In this document: in pieces, positions 51,937 through 60,445 of the stretch
How the letters are laid out: every line of letters starts with the position of its first letter
How positions within the stretch are numbered: position 1 is the first letter of the stretch
NCBI RefSeq assembly: GCF_900142075.1
Contig: NZ_FQZO01000005.1
Span: forward strand, 124,001 to 188,000
Direction: 5' to 3'
Origin: Clostridium amylolyticum
GTDB lineage: Bacteria; Bacillota; Clostridia; Clostridiales; Clostridiaceae
Length of the DNA stretch: 64,000 bases
The notes under the pieces: model-generated
The model's input: the letters and a program-made list of their open reading frames with translations, nothing else
Database searches by the model: none
Told to the model about the DNA's origin: nothing
Made by a program: the position numbers and the translations under genes

Positions 51937-53091
51937 TCAACGCTTTAGGTAATTAACTCCTGGAAAAATTACTTTAAATCTATTTTCTACTTTTGAATTT
52001 ATAAAGATAACCTTTTGAGAATTTTTAAATGATTCTTTCATTTTTCTAAATCCTTTTCCTGCACCAGTAAAAACATCATTCCCATCTAAAGTAAGTATTT
52101 TTTCATATATCCAAGCATTTCTCTTAGGGTAATTTACTTTTTTATCATCTTTACTGTGAGGTATAAGCTCTCCAGGGCTAGATACTGTAATGCTATTATA
52201 ATCAATAGTGATTTCTATTACACTTTCAAAGTCTGTATAATCTCTATATAGCACTGAATTCTTAACCCCCTCTGATAGAGCCCCTACAGGGTAATTCAAA
52301 GGAAGAATTTTATTTAATACCTTAGTACATTTAATCGCCATATCTATAATATTTCCTTGAATTATAATTTCCTTGCTTTGAAGTTTATTTACTTTATTAC
52401 ATATTCTTATCATATTATGTGGAAGATATACACTATTCATATCGCAAAATACCAGTAATCCTCCTAAAGTACATTTATAATTATTATATTCCTTATCAGC
52501 ATATATTATAGAAGCGCTTTCCATAAGAAATACCCTATTATCTTCATTAACTTCTATACCTTTGGATTTAAAATATCTATCCACCAATTCAAAGTTTAAG
52601 AAATTTGTACTGCTATTTAATATGGGACATGTCTCTGCATTTAAACTTAAATTTTCTTGAAAAGAAGCTATTATTTCTTGCTTCCTCATGGTATCAGTAG
52701 TAGAACCCCTTCTTATAAGAAAAGACCCCTGTTCTTTAAGCTGATACGGTCTTTGGAGACTATCGTATATAGTTATAAGTGCTATATTTTTATTCTCAAC
52801 TTCTATATATTCCACAGAAACAGGAATGGGGGGGTCACATCTACTACTTACTATTTGCTGAATTTGTTCTTCTGTGAAATAATCTTTCTTATCTATTCCT
52901 ATAATAGCTTTAGTTTTATCTTCAACTCCAACTACTATATAACCTCTTCCCCCTCTAGAGTTAGCGATAGCACATATATCCTTAGCCAGTTCCTTTTTAC
53001 CACTTTCTAAATTCAGTTCTAATTTTTGCTTAAAATCTAATTTTGTTCCTTCTTCCCTTTTTAACAAACCTATAATCTTTTTCCTATCCAT
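51937..53091 (-). CDS. AlbA_2 (Schlafen-like) domain protein
   Basis: 384 residues. N-terminal AlbA_2/divergent AAA-4 domain with EGTKLDFKQKLEL, ANSRGGRGYIVVGVEDK and FLIRRGSTTDTM (~1-130). The rest resembles the RecG-like/ATP-binding C-terminal region (SEGVKNSVLYRDY, SSPGELIPH). Family members are nucleic-acid-binding regulators or, in Schlafens, nucleases. No immediate partner gene and no defence island around it. Function unknown. Confidence 0.8.
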   Translation of the reverse strand: MDRKKIIGLLKREEGTKLDFKQKLELNLESGKKELAKDICAIANSRGGRGYIVVGVEDKTKAIIGIDKKDYFTEEQIQQIVSSRCDPPIPVSVEYIEVENKNIALITIYDSLQRPYQLKEQGSFLIRRGSTTDTMRKQEIIASFQENLSLNAETCPILNSSTNFLNFELVDRYFKSKGIEVNEDNRVFLMESASIIYADKEYNNYKCTLGGLLVFCDMNSVYLPHNMIRICNKVNKLQSKEIIIQGNIIDMAIKCTKVLNKILPLNYPVGALSEGVKNSVLYRDYTDFESVIEITIDYNSITVSSPGELIPHSKDDKKVNYPKRNAWIYEKILTLDGNDVFTGAGKGFRKMKESFKNSQKVIFINSKVENRFKVIFPGVNYLKR

Positions 53092-53205
53092 ATTTTTACC
53101 CTCTTAATTTTATATTAATATATATTATGATTTTTTTAATTATTATATATTATTTATGTCAGAGTATAATTATAGAATAATTTATTGTTAGATTTAATAC
53201 AAATA

Positions 53206-53236
53206 AAGCTTAAACCTCATACCAAGATTTAAGCTT
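53206..53236 (-). terminator. Terminator of the diguanylate cyclase gene
   Basis: AAGCTTAAA/TTTAAGCTT 9-bp stem (53206-53214, 53228-53236), overlapping the stop codon region; minus-strand TTTATTTG tail. Confidence 0.7.
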
Positions 53237-54317
53237 TTAACGGTGGCCCACAACAAACCACTTTATCTTTTCCTGAATTTTTTGCAACATAAAGCATTTC
53301 ATCTGCATTGTATAAAAGTTCTTCAATGTCACTCCCATTATACGGATAAAAACTAATTCCAAAGCTAGCTGTAACTTTTCTACAAACATTACCTAGAGCT
53401 ATATAATTGTTTGATATTTTCTTTCTAATATTATTAATTTTATTATATACTTCTTCTATAGAAGGTACATTATCTATATAGATTATTAATTCTTCTCCTC
53501 CATATCTAGCAAGCATATCTTCTTCTTCTAGGTTTTTTTCTAATAAACTCACAGTTTGCATCAAAACTTCATCGCCAAAAAGATGTCCAAAAGTGTCATT
53601 TATCTTTTTAAAATTATCAAAATCTAACATTACTATTGCAAAATTATGCTGCTTGTCATCTTGAATTTTCTTTCTCATGAGGTTTGTAAGATATTTTCTA
53701 TGGTATATGTTAAGGAAAGGATCTCTTTTTGCACTCTCTCTTATTTTTTTATATAAAAGACTATTTTCTATAGCTATACCTATTTGATTGGCAATAGATG
53801 ATATAAATTTTATGTGATCACTGCTGAAAAAGTTGAACAACGAATGCTCAACTATTATATAACCCATGAATTTTTCTCTTAGCTTTATAGGCACTCCAAT
53901 CACTGAATGAATGCTACTCCTAGTTTTTACATCACCAAATATAGGTGTAGTAGAATTGATAACAAAAGGATTTTCATTTTGAATTTCACTTAAAAAGGAT
54001 TCTTCAAGTATATTAAAATTATCGCTTATACCATTAGTGGCCTTGGCTATAAGCTTGTTTTCTTCTTTTAAATAAATAGATGAATATGTTGCACCTAATA
54101 TACCAATAATCATGTCATTAATCATGGTTATTATATTTTCATCCCTTAAGTAAGAGTTTATATATTTGCTAATCTCCACTATATTAAAAAAAGCATCCAG
54201 GTTTTTTTCCAGCTTCATATTCTTATCATTTAAAACCTGCATTTGATTTTCAGCAAAATTTTGATAGGTTTGAAATTCTTCTGAAAGTTTAATATACAGA
54301 CTCTTATAGTCTTCCAT
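53229..54317 (-). CDS. GAF-GGDEF diguanylate cyclase
   Basis: 362 residues: helical N-terminus (~1-45), GAF domain (~45-190) and GGDEF domain with active site ARYGGEELI (GGEEL at 273-277) and LDFDNFKKINDTFGH. Makes cyclic di-GMP. No RxxD inhibitory site is visible upstream of GGEEL. No membrane segment. The yajQ gene, whose family includes c-di-GMP-binding proteins, precedes it on the same strand, though a terminator lies between. Confidence 0.93.
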   Translation of the reverse strand: MEDYKSLYIKLSEEFQTYQNFAENQMQVLNDKNMKLEKNLDAFFNIVEISKYINSYLRDENIITMINDMIIGILGATYSSIYLKEENKLIAKATNGISDNFNILEESFLSEIQNENPFVINSTTPIFGDVKTRSSIHSVIGVPIKLREKFMGYIIVEHSLFNFFSSDHIKFISSIANQIGIAIENSLLYKKIRESAKRDPFLNIYHRKYLTNLMRKKIQDDKQHNFAIVMLDFDNFKKINDTFGHLFGDEVLMQTVSLLEKNLEEEDMLARYGGEELIIYIDNVPSIEEVYNKINNIRKKISNNYIALGNVCRKVTASFGISFYPYNGSDIEELLYNADEMLYVAKNSGKDKVVCCGPPLKA

Positions 54318-54346
54318 AACTCTACTCTCCCAATAACTAGTAGTAA

Positions 54347-54389
54347 TAAAACAGTATAACCTTAATTATTACAATTAAAGTTATACTGT
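54347..54389 (-). terminator. Terminator of yajQ
   Basis: ACAGTATAAC/GTTATACTGT stem (54351-54360, 54380-54389), extended inward by CTTAATT/AATTAAAG; T-rich minus-strand tail. Confidence 0.8.
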
Positions 54390-54416
54390 AACTTTCTTAC
54401 TATTATTATACTATGA

Positions 54417-54908
54417 TTATCTATAATTTGTAAATTGCAGCGCTATATTAAAATCCTTTTCTTTCAGCATACTCATCACTGCTTGAAGATCATCCTTAGC
54501 TTTTCCTGTCACCCTTAGTTGATCTTCCATTATCTGAGCTTGAACTTTTATCTTGCTATTTTTAATTTCACTCACTATTTCTTTTGCTTTATCCTTTGCA
54601 ATTCCATTGACAATCTTAGCGTTAACCCTTGCGGTACCAAGTGTTGCCTTTTCAACTTTTCCAAACTCTAGTGCCTTTGGGGAAATTCCTCTCTTTATAA
54701 GCTTAGCCTTTAAAATTTCTATTACTGTTTCAAGCTTATACTCATCATCAGAGATAATTTTAATCTCATCTTTTCCTAATTCTATTTCTGATTTACTATT
54801 TTTAAAATCATATCTCTGGCTTATTTCTTTCTTAGCCTGATTAACCGCATTATCTACTTCCTGAATATCCACCTGAGATACTACATCAAAGGAATACGTA
54901 GCTGCCAT
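54417..54908 (-). CDS. yajQ: YajQ family nucleotide/c-di-GMP-binding protein
   Basis: 163 residues, two tandem alpha-beta domains of the YajQ family: SFDVVSQVDIQEVDNAVNQ, ISQRYDFKNSKSE, IKVQAQIMEDQLRVTGK. Some homologues bind cyclic di-GMP and act as regulators. Start set at ATG 54908, preceded by AAGGAGGGAATAAAA; the frame is open to 54941. Cytosolic. Confidence 0.93.
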   Translation of the reverse strand: MAATYSFDVVSQVDIQEVDNAVNQAKKEISQRYDFKNSKSEIELGKDEIKIISDDEYKLETVIEILKAKLIKRGISPKALEFGKVEKATLGTARVNAKIVNGIAKDKAKEIVSEIKNSKIKVQAQIMEDQLRVTGKAKDDLQAVMSMLKEKDFNIALQFTNYR

Positions 54909-54930
54909 TTTTATTCCCTCCTTAATATAC

Positions 54931-55086
54931 GGCATCTCCAAAAAAACAACTAGTCAGTCTACTCGTCTATTTCGCGTAATACTGCGTCCACAGATCCCAC
55001 TAATAGCCTCACTATTAATGGAACTTGTGTCCTTGTCTTACGCAAAATATACTTTGCACCTTTAACTAGTTATTTTTTACGATGCC
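54931..55086. repeat. Second repeat family (GGCATC...GATGCC), copy 2
   Basis: 156 bp, GGCATCTCC-A7 at the left and TTTTTTACGATGCC at the right. Terminal inverted repeat ~24 bp (AACTAGT near both ends), inner arms TATTT-GCGT/ACGCAAAATA and an AATAG/CTATT apex. Colinear with copy 1 with many substitutions. Sits between gerC and yajQ, immediately upstream of the yajQ ribosome site. Confidence 0.82.
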
Positions 55087-55139
55087 TAAACTATCTACAG
55101 TTTAAGATATTTCTCTTACTTTATCAATAGATAACAACA

Positions 55140-56258
55140 CTATTTTGCATTAAGTATTGTACTAGAGCCTTCAATAACCACTTCTGGATATATTTTCAAC
55201 TCTGCTTTTTTTAAAGGACTATCTATATTTATATTAGGATACTTCATTTCAATTTCTCTCTTAATATTAAATATATCTAAATCCTTACCTTTAAACTCCT
55301 CAAAGAGCATAGTCCCATATTTTTTTATATTGTTTTCTGCATTTTCTTGAAGCTTTTTAATATTTTCTTCTGAAAGCACCATTTTACCTTGAACATCCCC
55401 TATACTAGCACGAATTTTCACAGTCTTTATAAGCTCTACTTTATCTTTTTCCACTTTAATGTCTGTTTTAGTTTTTCCATTAAGTATTTCTAAGGTGACA
55501 ATCTTCTTTTTATCATCTGGGTTGGTTACTTCTAAGGTTCCTCTATTTACTTTATTCATTAAAAAGTTATAACTTAAACCTTGAGATATCTGCATCCTAT
55601 CTACAAGCTTTTCTTTATTTATAACAGCTCCTCCCACCAATTCTAAGTTGTCTCTAAGCACTCCTTTTTTTACTTCCACAGCAGACATTATAGTAATCCC
55701 ATCTCCTAGCTTGCTTGTAACCAAATAGTCATTTAAATTAAGATTTATGGTACGAGGTGAGGTTTGCATTTTATTTACAACTTCATTTAGAAATGCACCT
55801 AAATATTCTTCATCATTGGAGGCTAACTTCATAAGTCTGTCTATCTCTCCATAGTATACGAATAAATAGGATCTTACTACTAGCTCTTGATCTCTATTTA
55901 AAAAGTCCATATAATTTTCTAATCCAGCTTCTGCAGCTTTTTGAGAAAAAATTATAGCTTTATTTTGAGTATAGTTAAGTATATAGCTAGACGAAAGGTT
56001 TAGATTTCTTTCTGCTTCAAACAAGGATTTACCTTCTCCTTTAAAAATTATTCTCATTCCCTTTTCTGAACTTTCATTGGTATTTCTATAAGGTTTAATT
56101 GTATCAGTATAAAGGACTATATTATTATTTTCATCTAAATCTATAAGCATGCTGGTTACAAATATTACCCTGTTTATATCTTTATAATTATAGCAGCCAG
56201 AAAACAGTATAGTCATACTTATTAATACCATTATTGAAAATCTAAATTTCTTATTCAT
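55140..56258 (-). CDS. gerC: Spore germination receptor protein GerC family (lipoprotein)
   Basis: 372 residues. Lipobox ILFSGC at residues ~15-20 after a basic, hydrophobic leader, then the Ger(x)C domains (YKDINRVIFVTSMLIDLDE; RDQELVVRSYLFV; the C-terminal FEEFKGKDLDIFNI). Start set at ATG 56258 after GGAGGATC, overlapping the gerA stop by 8 bp. Forms part of a nutrient germinant receptor in the spore inner membrane. Confidence 0.93.
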   Translation of the reverse strand: MNKKFRFSIMVLISMTILFSGCYNYKDINRVIFVTSMLIDLDENNNIVLYTDTIKPYRNTNESSEKGMRIIFKGEGKSLFEAERNLNLSSSYILNYTQNKAIIFSQKAAEAGLENYMDFLNRDQELVVRSYLFVYYGEIDRLMKLASNDEEYLGAFLNEVVNKMQTSPRTINLNLNDYLVTSKLGDGITIMSAVEVKKGVLRDNLELVGGAVINKEKLVDRMQISQGLSYNFLMNKVNRGTLEVTNPDDKKKIVTLEILNGKTKTDIKVEKDKVELIKTVKIRASIGDVQGKMVLSEENIKKLQENAENNIKKYGTMLFEEFKGKDLDIFNIKREIEMKYPNINIDSPLKKAELKIYPEVVIEGSSTILNAK

Positions 56259-57654
56259 TGTTATGATCCTCCACAAATATCCCCTTAGAAATGTCATCTA
56301 AATTTCCTCTAATAAATATATCTTTAAATCTAAATTTCTTTATAGTTCCTAATGGGAATATATAATTATAACCGCAGCTGTCTAGTGCAGATAAATGAGA
56401 TAATAACATCATTAGTCCTATATAAAAACCCGGCAGGCCTAAAAAGGAGGAAAATATTAATATAATTAAAGACCAAAGTGAAGCTGCCGTATACAGCTTT
56501 GGTATAAGAAAATAAGATACTGTGCTTATAGCTACTACTATAAGTGTGGTTCTTGAAGCAAGACCCGCTCCTACTGCAGCATCTCCCAGTATAAGTGCTG
56601 ATACTATACTCATGGCTGTACCAATAGGTTGAGGAAGTCTTAATCCCGCCTCTTTAATAAGCTGAAAAAAGAACATCAAAAGCAAAACTTCTATTATGGT
56701 TGGAAATGGTACTCCTGCTCTAGATACCGCCATTCTAAAAATTAGCAATGAAGGTATAAGAGAAAAATGGTAGGTAGATATCGCAAGATAAAACCCGGGT
56801 AACAATATGGCTATAAAAAATGATATCCATCTAATTATCCTAGTAAAAGTGCTGAAGTATTTGTTTATATAATAATCATCTGCAGTTTGAAAATTCTCCA
56901 CAAAAAAATGTGGAACTGTGGCAACAAAGGGTGTACCATCCACTACTATAGCAACCCTTCCTTCCATTATCCTAGCTACGGCGGTGTCAGCTTTTTCCGT
57001 ATAACCCGTAGTATCAAAAGCTGAAGATTTATTTTTAAGTTTTTCTTCTATATAATTGGTATCTAACACAAAACTTGAATTTATATCCTTTACTGCCTTC
57101 CTTACTTTATCTACTAACTTTTCAGGTGCAATTCCTTTAATATACATTATACAAACTACTGTATTGCTACTACTCCCGGCATATATTGGTTCTACTTTTA
57201 AGTTAGAGTTTTTTACTCTTCTTCTTATAAGAGTTATATTATCTACAAAAGCTTCAGTGAATCCTTCCCTAGGTCCTTTAATAACCTCTTCTGTAAGTGG
57301 GATTCCCACACCTCTTCTTACATATCCTTTAACTTCGCAATATAAAACCTTAGACTCCTTTGCAGAAATTATTAATATGTCCCCTGACAATAAATGAAGG
57401 TATGCATCCTTAGTATCCTTCACCCAATCTACCATATTTATGTTAAGCACTTTGCCTTTAACATCTAATAAGCTGTTAATATCCTCATTCATGATTTCTA
57501 AAGGCTTTATTATGTAATCGCTGATAAATATGGTACTGCAGAGAGTATCTATAAATACTAAGGTAACATCTCCTATAACAGTTTTTATATCCCTATATTT
57601 AACATCAAAATTATCTTTAAAAGTTTCTTTTAGATTATCTACTAATTTATTCAT
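56251..57654 (-). CDS. gerA: Spore germination receptor protein GerA family
   Basis: 467 residues: hydrophilic N-terminal domain (~1-235, with the conserved GPREGFTEAF and RRRVKNSNLKVE) and a C-terminal membrane region of about five helices (RISFPTIIEVL-like segment AGVPFPTIIEVLLLMFFF, LPQPIGTAMSIVSALILGDAAV). Start ATG 57654 after AGGGTG. Co-transcribed with gerC; divergent from gerB. Confidence 0.95.
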   Translation of the reverse strand: MNKLVDNLKETFKDNFDVKYRDIKTVIGDVTLVFIDTLCSTIFISDYIIKPLEIMNEDINSLLDVKGKVLNINMVDWVKDTKDAYLHLLSGDILIISAKESKVLYCEVKGYVRRGVGIPLTEEVIKGPREGFTEAFVDNITLIRRRVKNSNLKVEPIYAGSSSNTVVCIMYIKGIAPEKLVDKVRKAVKDINSSFVLDTNYIEEKLKNKSSAFDTTGYTEKADTAVARIMEGRVAIVVDGTPFVATVPHFFVENFQTADDYYINKYFSTFTRIIRWISFFIAILLPGFYLAISTYHFSLIPSLLIFRMAVSRAGVPFPTIIEVLLLMFFFQLIKEAGLRLPQPIGTAMSIVSALILGDAAVGAGLASRTTLIVVAISTVSYFLIPKLYTAASLWSLIILIFSSFLGLPGFYIGLMMLLSHLSALDSCGYNYIFPLGTIKKFRFKDIFIRGNLDDISKGIFVEDHNNE

Positions 57655-57752
57655 TATAATCACCCTAATTTATTATCAACTTAATAAGGGTTTAATATTC
57701 ATATTTTTGAGAATAATAGTAATGGACATTTGTGTAGAAAGAGGATGATATA

Positions 57753-58850
57753 ATGAACACTTTATCTAGTAAACATTTATTTTTCGTGATATTGGGTGTT
57801 GCTCTAGTATCTTTAGAAACATATCCATCTGTTTATGTAACCTTAGGGGGAAGGGATAGCTGGATAGGAATGTTAGCTGCATCATTTATATTTTTTTTCT
57901 TTGCTTTATATGTTATGAATGGCATAAAAAATACTAACTGCTATGATATAAAAGAAATACATACTAAAGCTTATGGCAAAATTATAGGCAAAATAATGCT
58001 TTTGTTATACTCTATAATGTTACTTATAACTGCTGTAGAGTGCGCCACTGTAGAGGCTAGTGCTTTACATACCAATGTGTTTATTGAAACGCCTGTATGG
58101 TACATATTATTATTTTTTATTGTACCTGCCATATACCCTATAAAAAAAGGAGAAGTAGCTATTATCTTAACTACAATAGTTACTGTGGTAATGGTGTACA
58201 TTACAGGAGTCATAATCTTAATATTAGGAATAAAGTATAATCACTATAATTATTTGAAACCTATATTATCTCAAGGTATAGTACCAGGATTAATGAAATG
58301 TTCTCTTGAATTACTAGGTTTATTCGGTTCGTTATTCATAATCCTGCCTTATCTAACTGTAATAAGAGAAAAACAAAAAGTTAATAGATATGTCGCTATA
58401 GCTTTAATTGTAGTAATCTTAATGTCCATTGCCTCCATTACCAGCCTTTTAGCTACCTTTGGTCCTGAAAGAACCTCTAATATATTTTATCCTAGGTCTG
58501 TGCAGACACAGCTTTTTTATTATGGTGGTTACCTAGAATTTAGCGAACTATTCATTATTTTGCAAATTGTAGCTAGCTGGTTTATAAAATACATACTTTG
58601 TCTTTATGCTTTTATATTAATTTATAAAAATTATTTCAATAATAGAAAATTTATGATTTACATCTTATCTCTTTTCATTTTTATAGCATCATTTTTATTA
58701 TCTAAAAATAATGTTACCCTTTTCAAACTACTAAATTACTATGCTAATATTTCCCTAGTAGGTTTTATCATTTTACCATTTATAACCTTTACTTTACTGC
58801 GTATAAGAGGAAAAAAAGGTGGCAAAAGTAGCTCTAAAAACAAAGTATAA
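57753..58850 (+). CDS. gerB: Spore germination permease GerB family
   Basis: 365 residues, about ten membrane helices of the APC superfamily, the germinant-binding subunit type (VILGVALVSLETYPS, LGGRDSWIG). On the opposite strand from gerA-gerC, separated by 98 bp. The same divergent layout (B opposite A-C) is described for gerK of C. perfringens, so this is likely a GerK-type receptor. RBS AGAGGATG. Confidence 0.93.
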   Translation: MNTLSSKHLFFVILGVALVSLETYPSVYVTLGGRDSWIGMLAASFIFFFFALYVMNGIKNTNCYDIKEIHTKAYGKIIGKIMLLLYSIMLLITAVECATVEASALHTNVFIETPVWYILLFFIVPAIYPIKKGEVAIILTTIVTVVMVYITGVIILILGIKYNHYNYLKPILSQGIVPGLMKCSLELLGLFGSLFIILPYLTVIREKQKVNRYVAIALIVVILMSIASITSLLATFGPERTSNIFYPRSVQTQLFYYGGYLEFSELFIILQIVASWFIKYILCLYAFILIYKNYFNNRKFMIYILSLFIFIASFLLSKNNVTLFKLLNYYANISLVGFIILPFITFTLLRIRGKKGGKSSSKNKV

Positions 58851-58875
58851 TTGCCATTTAATCCTAATTTATAGG

Positions 58876-58903
58876 TTGATAAAATAGGTCTATATGATAT
58901 AAT
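58876..58903 (+). promoter_or_regulatory. Promoter of the zinc-ribbon protein gene
   Basis: TTGATA (58876-58881), 16-bp spacer ending TGA, TATAAT (58898-58903); extended -10 type. Confidence 0.75.
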
Positions 58904-58934
58904 ATATATGTAAATTTATTAGTTTCAAACGGTT

Positions 58935-59000
58935 GGTAATTTTATAATCACGGTACTTCCTTATGGTATAGGAAGCCCACACTGATCAGTAAAATTATCC
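58935..59000 (+). promoter_or_regulatory. Candidate structured leader upstream of the zinc-ribbon gene
   Basis: Long-range stem GGTAATTTTA (58935-58944) with TAAAATTATC (58990-58999), enclosing CTTCC/GGAAG (58956-58960, 58971-58975) and a TGATCA. About 115 nt separate the promoter from the start codon. No known riboswitch class was recognised. Confidence 0.45.
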
Positions 59001-59026
59001 CTATATTTAAGGAGGTATTTAAAACC

Positions 59027-59191
59027 ATGGAAGACAAGAAAATAACCTGTAAAGACTGCGGAAAAGAATTTATTTTTACTGTAGGAGAACAAGAATTCTA
59101 CAAGGAAAAAGGCTTTGAAAACGATCCAGTTAGATGCCCTGAGTGCAGAAAAGCTAGAAAAGTTCAAAAGAATCAAAGAGAAAGAAGATAA
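59027..59191 (+). CDS. Small zinc-ribbon protein (zf-trcl type)
   Basis: 54 residues, too short for ordinary ORF cut-offs. CKDCGKEF near the start and CPECRK at ~37-42 give a four-cysteine zinc ribbon with the family phrase FTVGEQEFYKEKGF; the tail is very basic (KVQKNQRERR). AAGGAGG 9-10 nt before the ATG, plus its own promoter and terminator, support it as real. Probably binds nucleic acid or ribosome; function unknown. Confidence 0.88.
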   Translation: MEDKKITCKDCGKEFIFTVGEQEFYKEKGFENDPVRCPECRKARKVQKNQRERR

Positions 59192-59196
59192 TTAAC

Positions 59197-59223
59197 AACC
59201 TGCGGTTTCCCGCAGGTTTTATT
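59197..59223. terminator. Terminator of the zinc-ribbon gene
   Basis: AACCTGCGG-TTT-CCGCAGGTT (59197-59217) followed by TTTATTA. Confidence 0.9.
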
Positions 59224-59275
59224 ACTTATTACCTCTTATTTTTACCTATTACTTCTTACTTATTATTTATTATTT
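59221..59275. repeat. Isolated heptamer tandem tract
   Basis: Eight consecutive degenerate units in 7-nt register (ATTACTT, ATTACCT, CTTATTT, a 6-nt TTACCT, ATTACTT, CTTACTT, ATTATTT, ATTATTT), with no attached hairpin module. Lies between the terminator and the ECF gene, whose stop codon and last codons are in the tract. Same period as the termini of repeat copies A-G, with a different unit sequence. Confidence 0.75.
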
Positions 59276-59793
59276 AACACAAATTTTTTTTCAATAGCCT
59301 TTATAAGTGGAATAGATATAACTACACCAGAGACAACTTGAAATATATTTGTAGGCACATCTTTTAGTGCATAAACAAAGGCCGCGTATGAACTAACAAA
59401 CTCACCTGTTAATAAGGTTCCTATTAGTACTTGAGAAAAATAATAAGCTGTTACCATCCATACACTAGACAGAAGAAATGCCAGGATTTGAGTTTTTACA
59501 CTATTTGATGTATTCTTCTCTATAATAGTTGCTGCTACATATGCCATTACCCCTTTTATTACAAAAGAAAAAGGTGCCCAAATGGCATACCCACTCATTA
59601 AATCAAAAAGAGCCATGCCTATCGCAGAAGCTGCTGCTCCTTTTCTTTTCCCTAAAAGAGCTGCTGCTACAAAAACCATGCAATCTCCCAAATGAATAAC
59701 TCCTCCAGCAGTAGGCACATGAATAATATAAGCTGCTAAAAATACAATTGCCGCCATAAGTGAAACTTGAACTAAACTTTTAGTCTTTTTCAT
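59263..59793 (-). CDS. ECF transporter S component (substrate-binding membrane protein)
   Basis: 176 residues, about six helices, with the S-component signature GGVIHLGDCMVFVAAALLGKR (position ~30-50) and a following GMALFDLMSGYAIWAPFSFV. Binds a vitamin or precursor for uptake with a shared EcfAA'T module encoded elsewhere. Substrate not identifiable. No known riboswitch upstream. The final NNK and stop lie in a heptamer tract. Confidence 0.85.
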   Translation of the reverse strand: MKKTKSLVQVSLMAAIVFLAAYIIHVPTAGGVIHLGDCMVFVAAALLGKRKGAAASAIGMALFDLMSGYAIWAPFSFVIKGVMAYVAATIIEKNTSNSVKTQILAFLLSSVWMVTAYYFSQVLIGTLLTGEFVSSYAAFVYALKDVPTNIFQVVSGVVISIPLIKAIEKKFVLNNK

Positions 59794-59958
59794 TGTTTTA
59801 TAAGCCCCCAGTTTTATATTAATATAATTAACTTACAATTTTGCTTTCATTATAATTATATTATTTTTACCTAAAAACTCAAAGACAATTTTTTATGAAT
59901 TGATTATCTATATTAAGGAAATACTAAGGTAACAAATAAATTATATGGAGGTATAATT

Positions 59959-60111
59959 ATGGGATTTTTAAGATGGTTGGGCGGAATAGTTATTGTGTTT
60001 TGGTTAATAGGATTAATTTTTAAAATAGGAGGAGCCTTTATAAATGTTCTCCTGGTTATAGCCGCTTTGGTTTTCCTAATAGATTTTATTTTTGGAAGAA
60101 GAAAAAGCTAA
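59959..60111 (+). CDS. Lmo0937-family small membrane protein
   Basis: 50 residues, two membrane helices with a LIFKIGGAFINVLLVIAAL turn and a basic tail GRRKS, as in the short Lmo0937/DUF5670 family. GGAGG 8 nt before the ATG. Function unknown; family members are often stress-induced. Confidence 0.85.
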   Translation: MGFLRWLGGIVIVFWLIGLIFKIGGAFINVLLVIAALVFLIDFIFGRRKS

Positions 60112-60125
60112 CTAAAATCATATCC

Positions 60126-60154
60126 TTGACATAAAATACATTAAGGAATATCAT
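60126..60154 (+). promoter_or_regulatory. Promoter of the trpS T-box transcript
   Basis: TTGACA (60126-60131), 17-bp spacer, TATCAT (60149-60154). Confidence 0.7.
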
Positions 60155-60160
60155 ATATAT

Positions 60161-60424
60161 AAGTAAATATTTACATCGTTGATGAGAAGCAAGTAAGCTT
60201 TAACACAAGTTTAAAGAGAGCTGTATATGGTGAAATTACAGTAACAATGCTTTAGCTGAATGGGTCTCTGAGAGCATAAGTGAAATAACAGTAGCTTATG
60301 ACGTGCACCTTACGTTAAAAGGGATTGATATGTTTGTATCTTTAAAGAGGAGATTTTTCTCGAATATAGGTGGTACCGCGTAAACTACGCCCTATGGATT
60401 TTTGTCCATAGGGCTTTTATTATT
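60161..60424 (+). promoter_or_regulatory. T-box riboswitch (Trp, specifier UGG) upstream of trpS
   Basis: Stem I with AAAGAGAG at ~60219, specifier loop GCTGAA-TGG-GTCTCTGAG (Trp codon 60261-60263), T-box AGGTGGTACCGCG (60368-60380) and a terminator GCCCTATGGA/TCCATAGGGC with T run (60389-60424). Confidence 0.94.
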
Positions 60425-60445
60425 AATAATATAGGAGTTGATAAA

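Noticed and set aside
51937..53091. AlbA_2/Schlafen-like gene as a phage-defence system
   Set aside because: No partner nuclease, helicase or other defence gene; the domain also occurs in housekeeping regulators.
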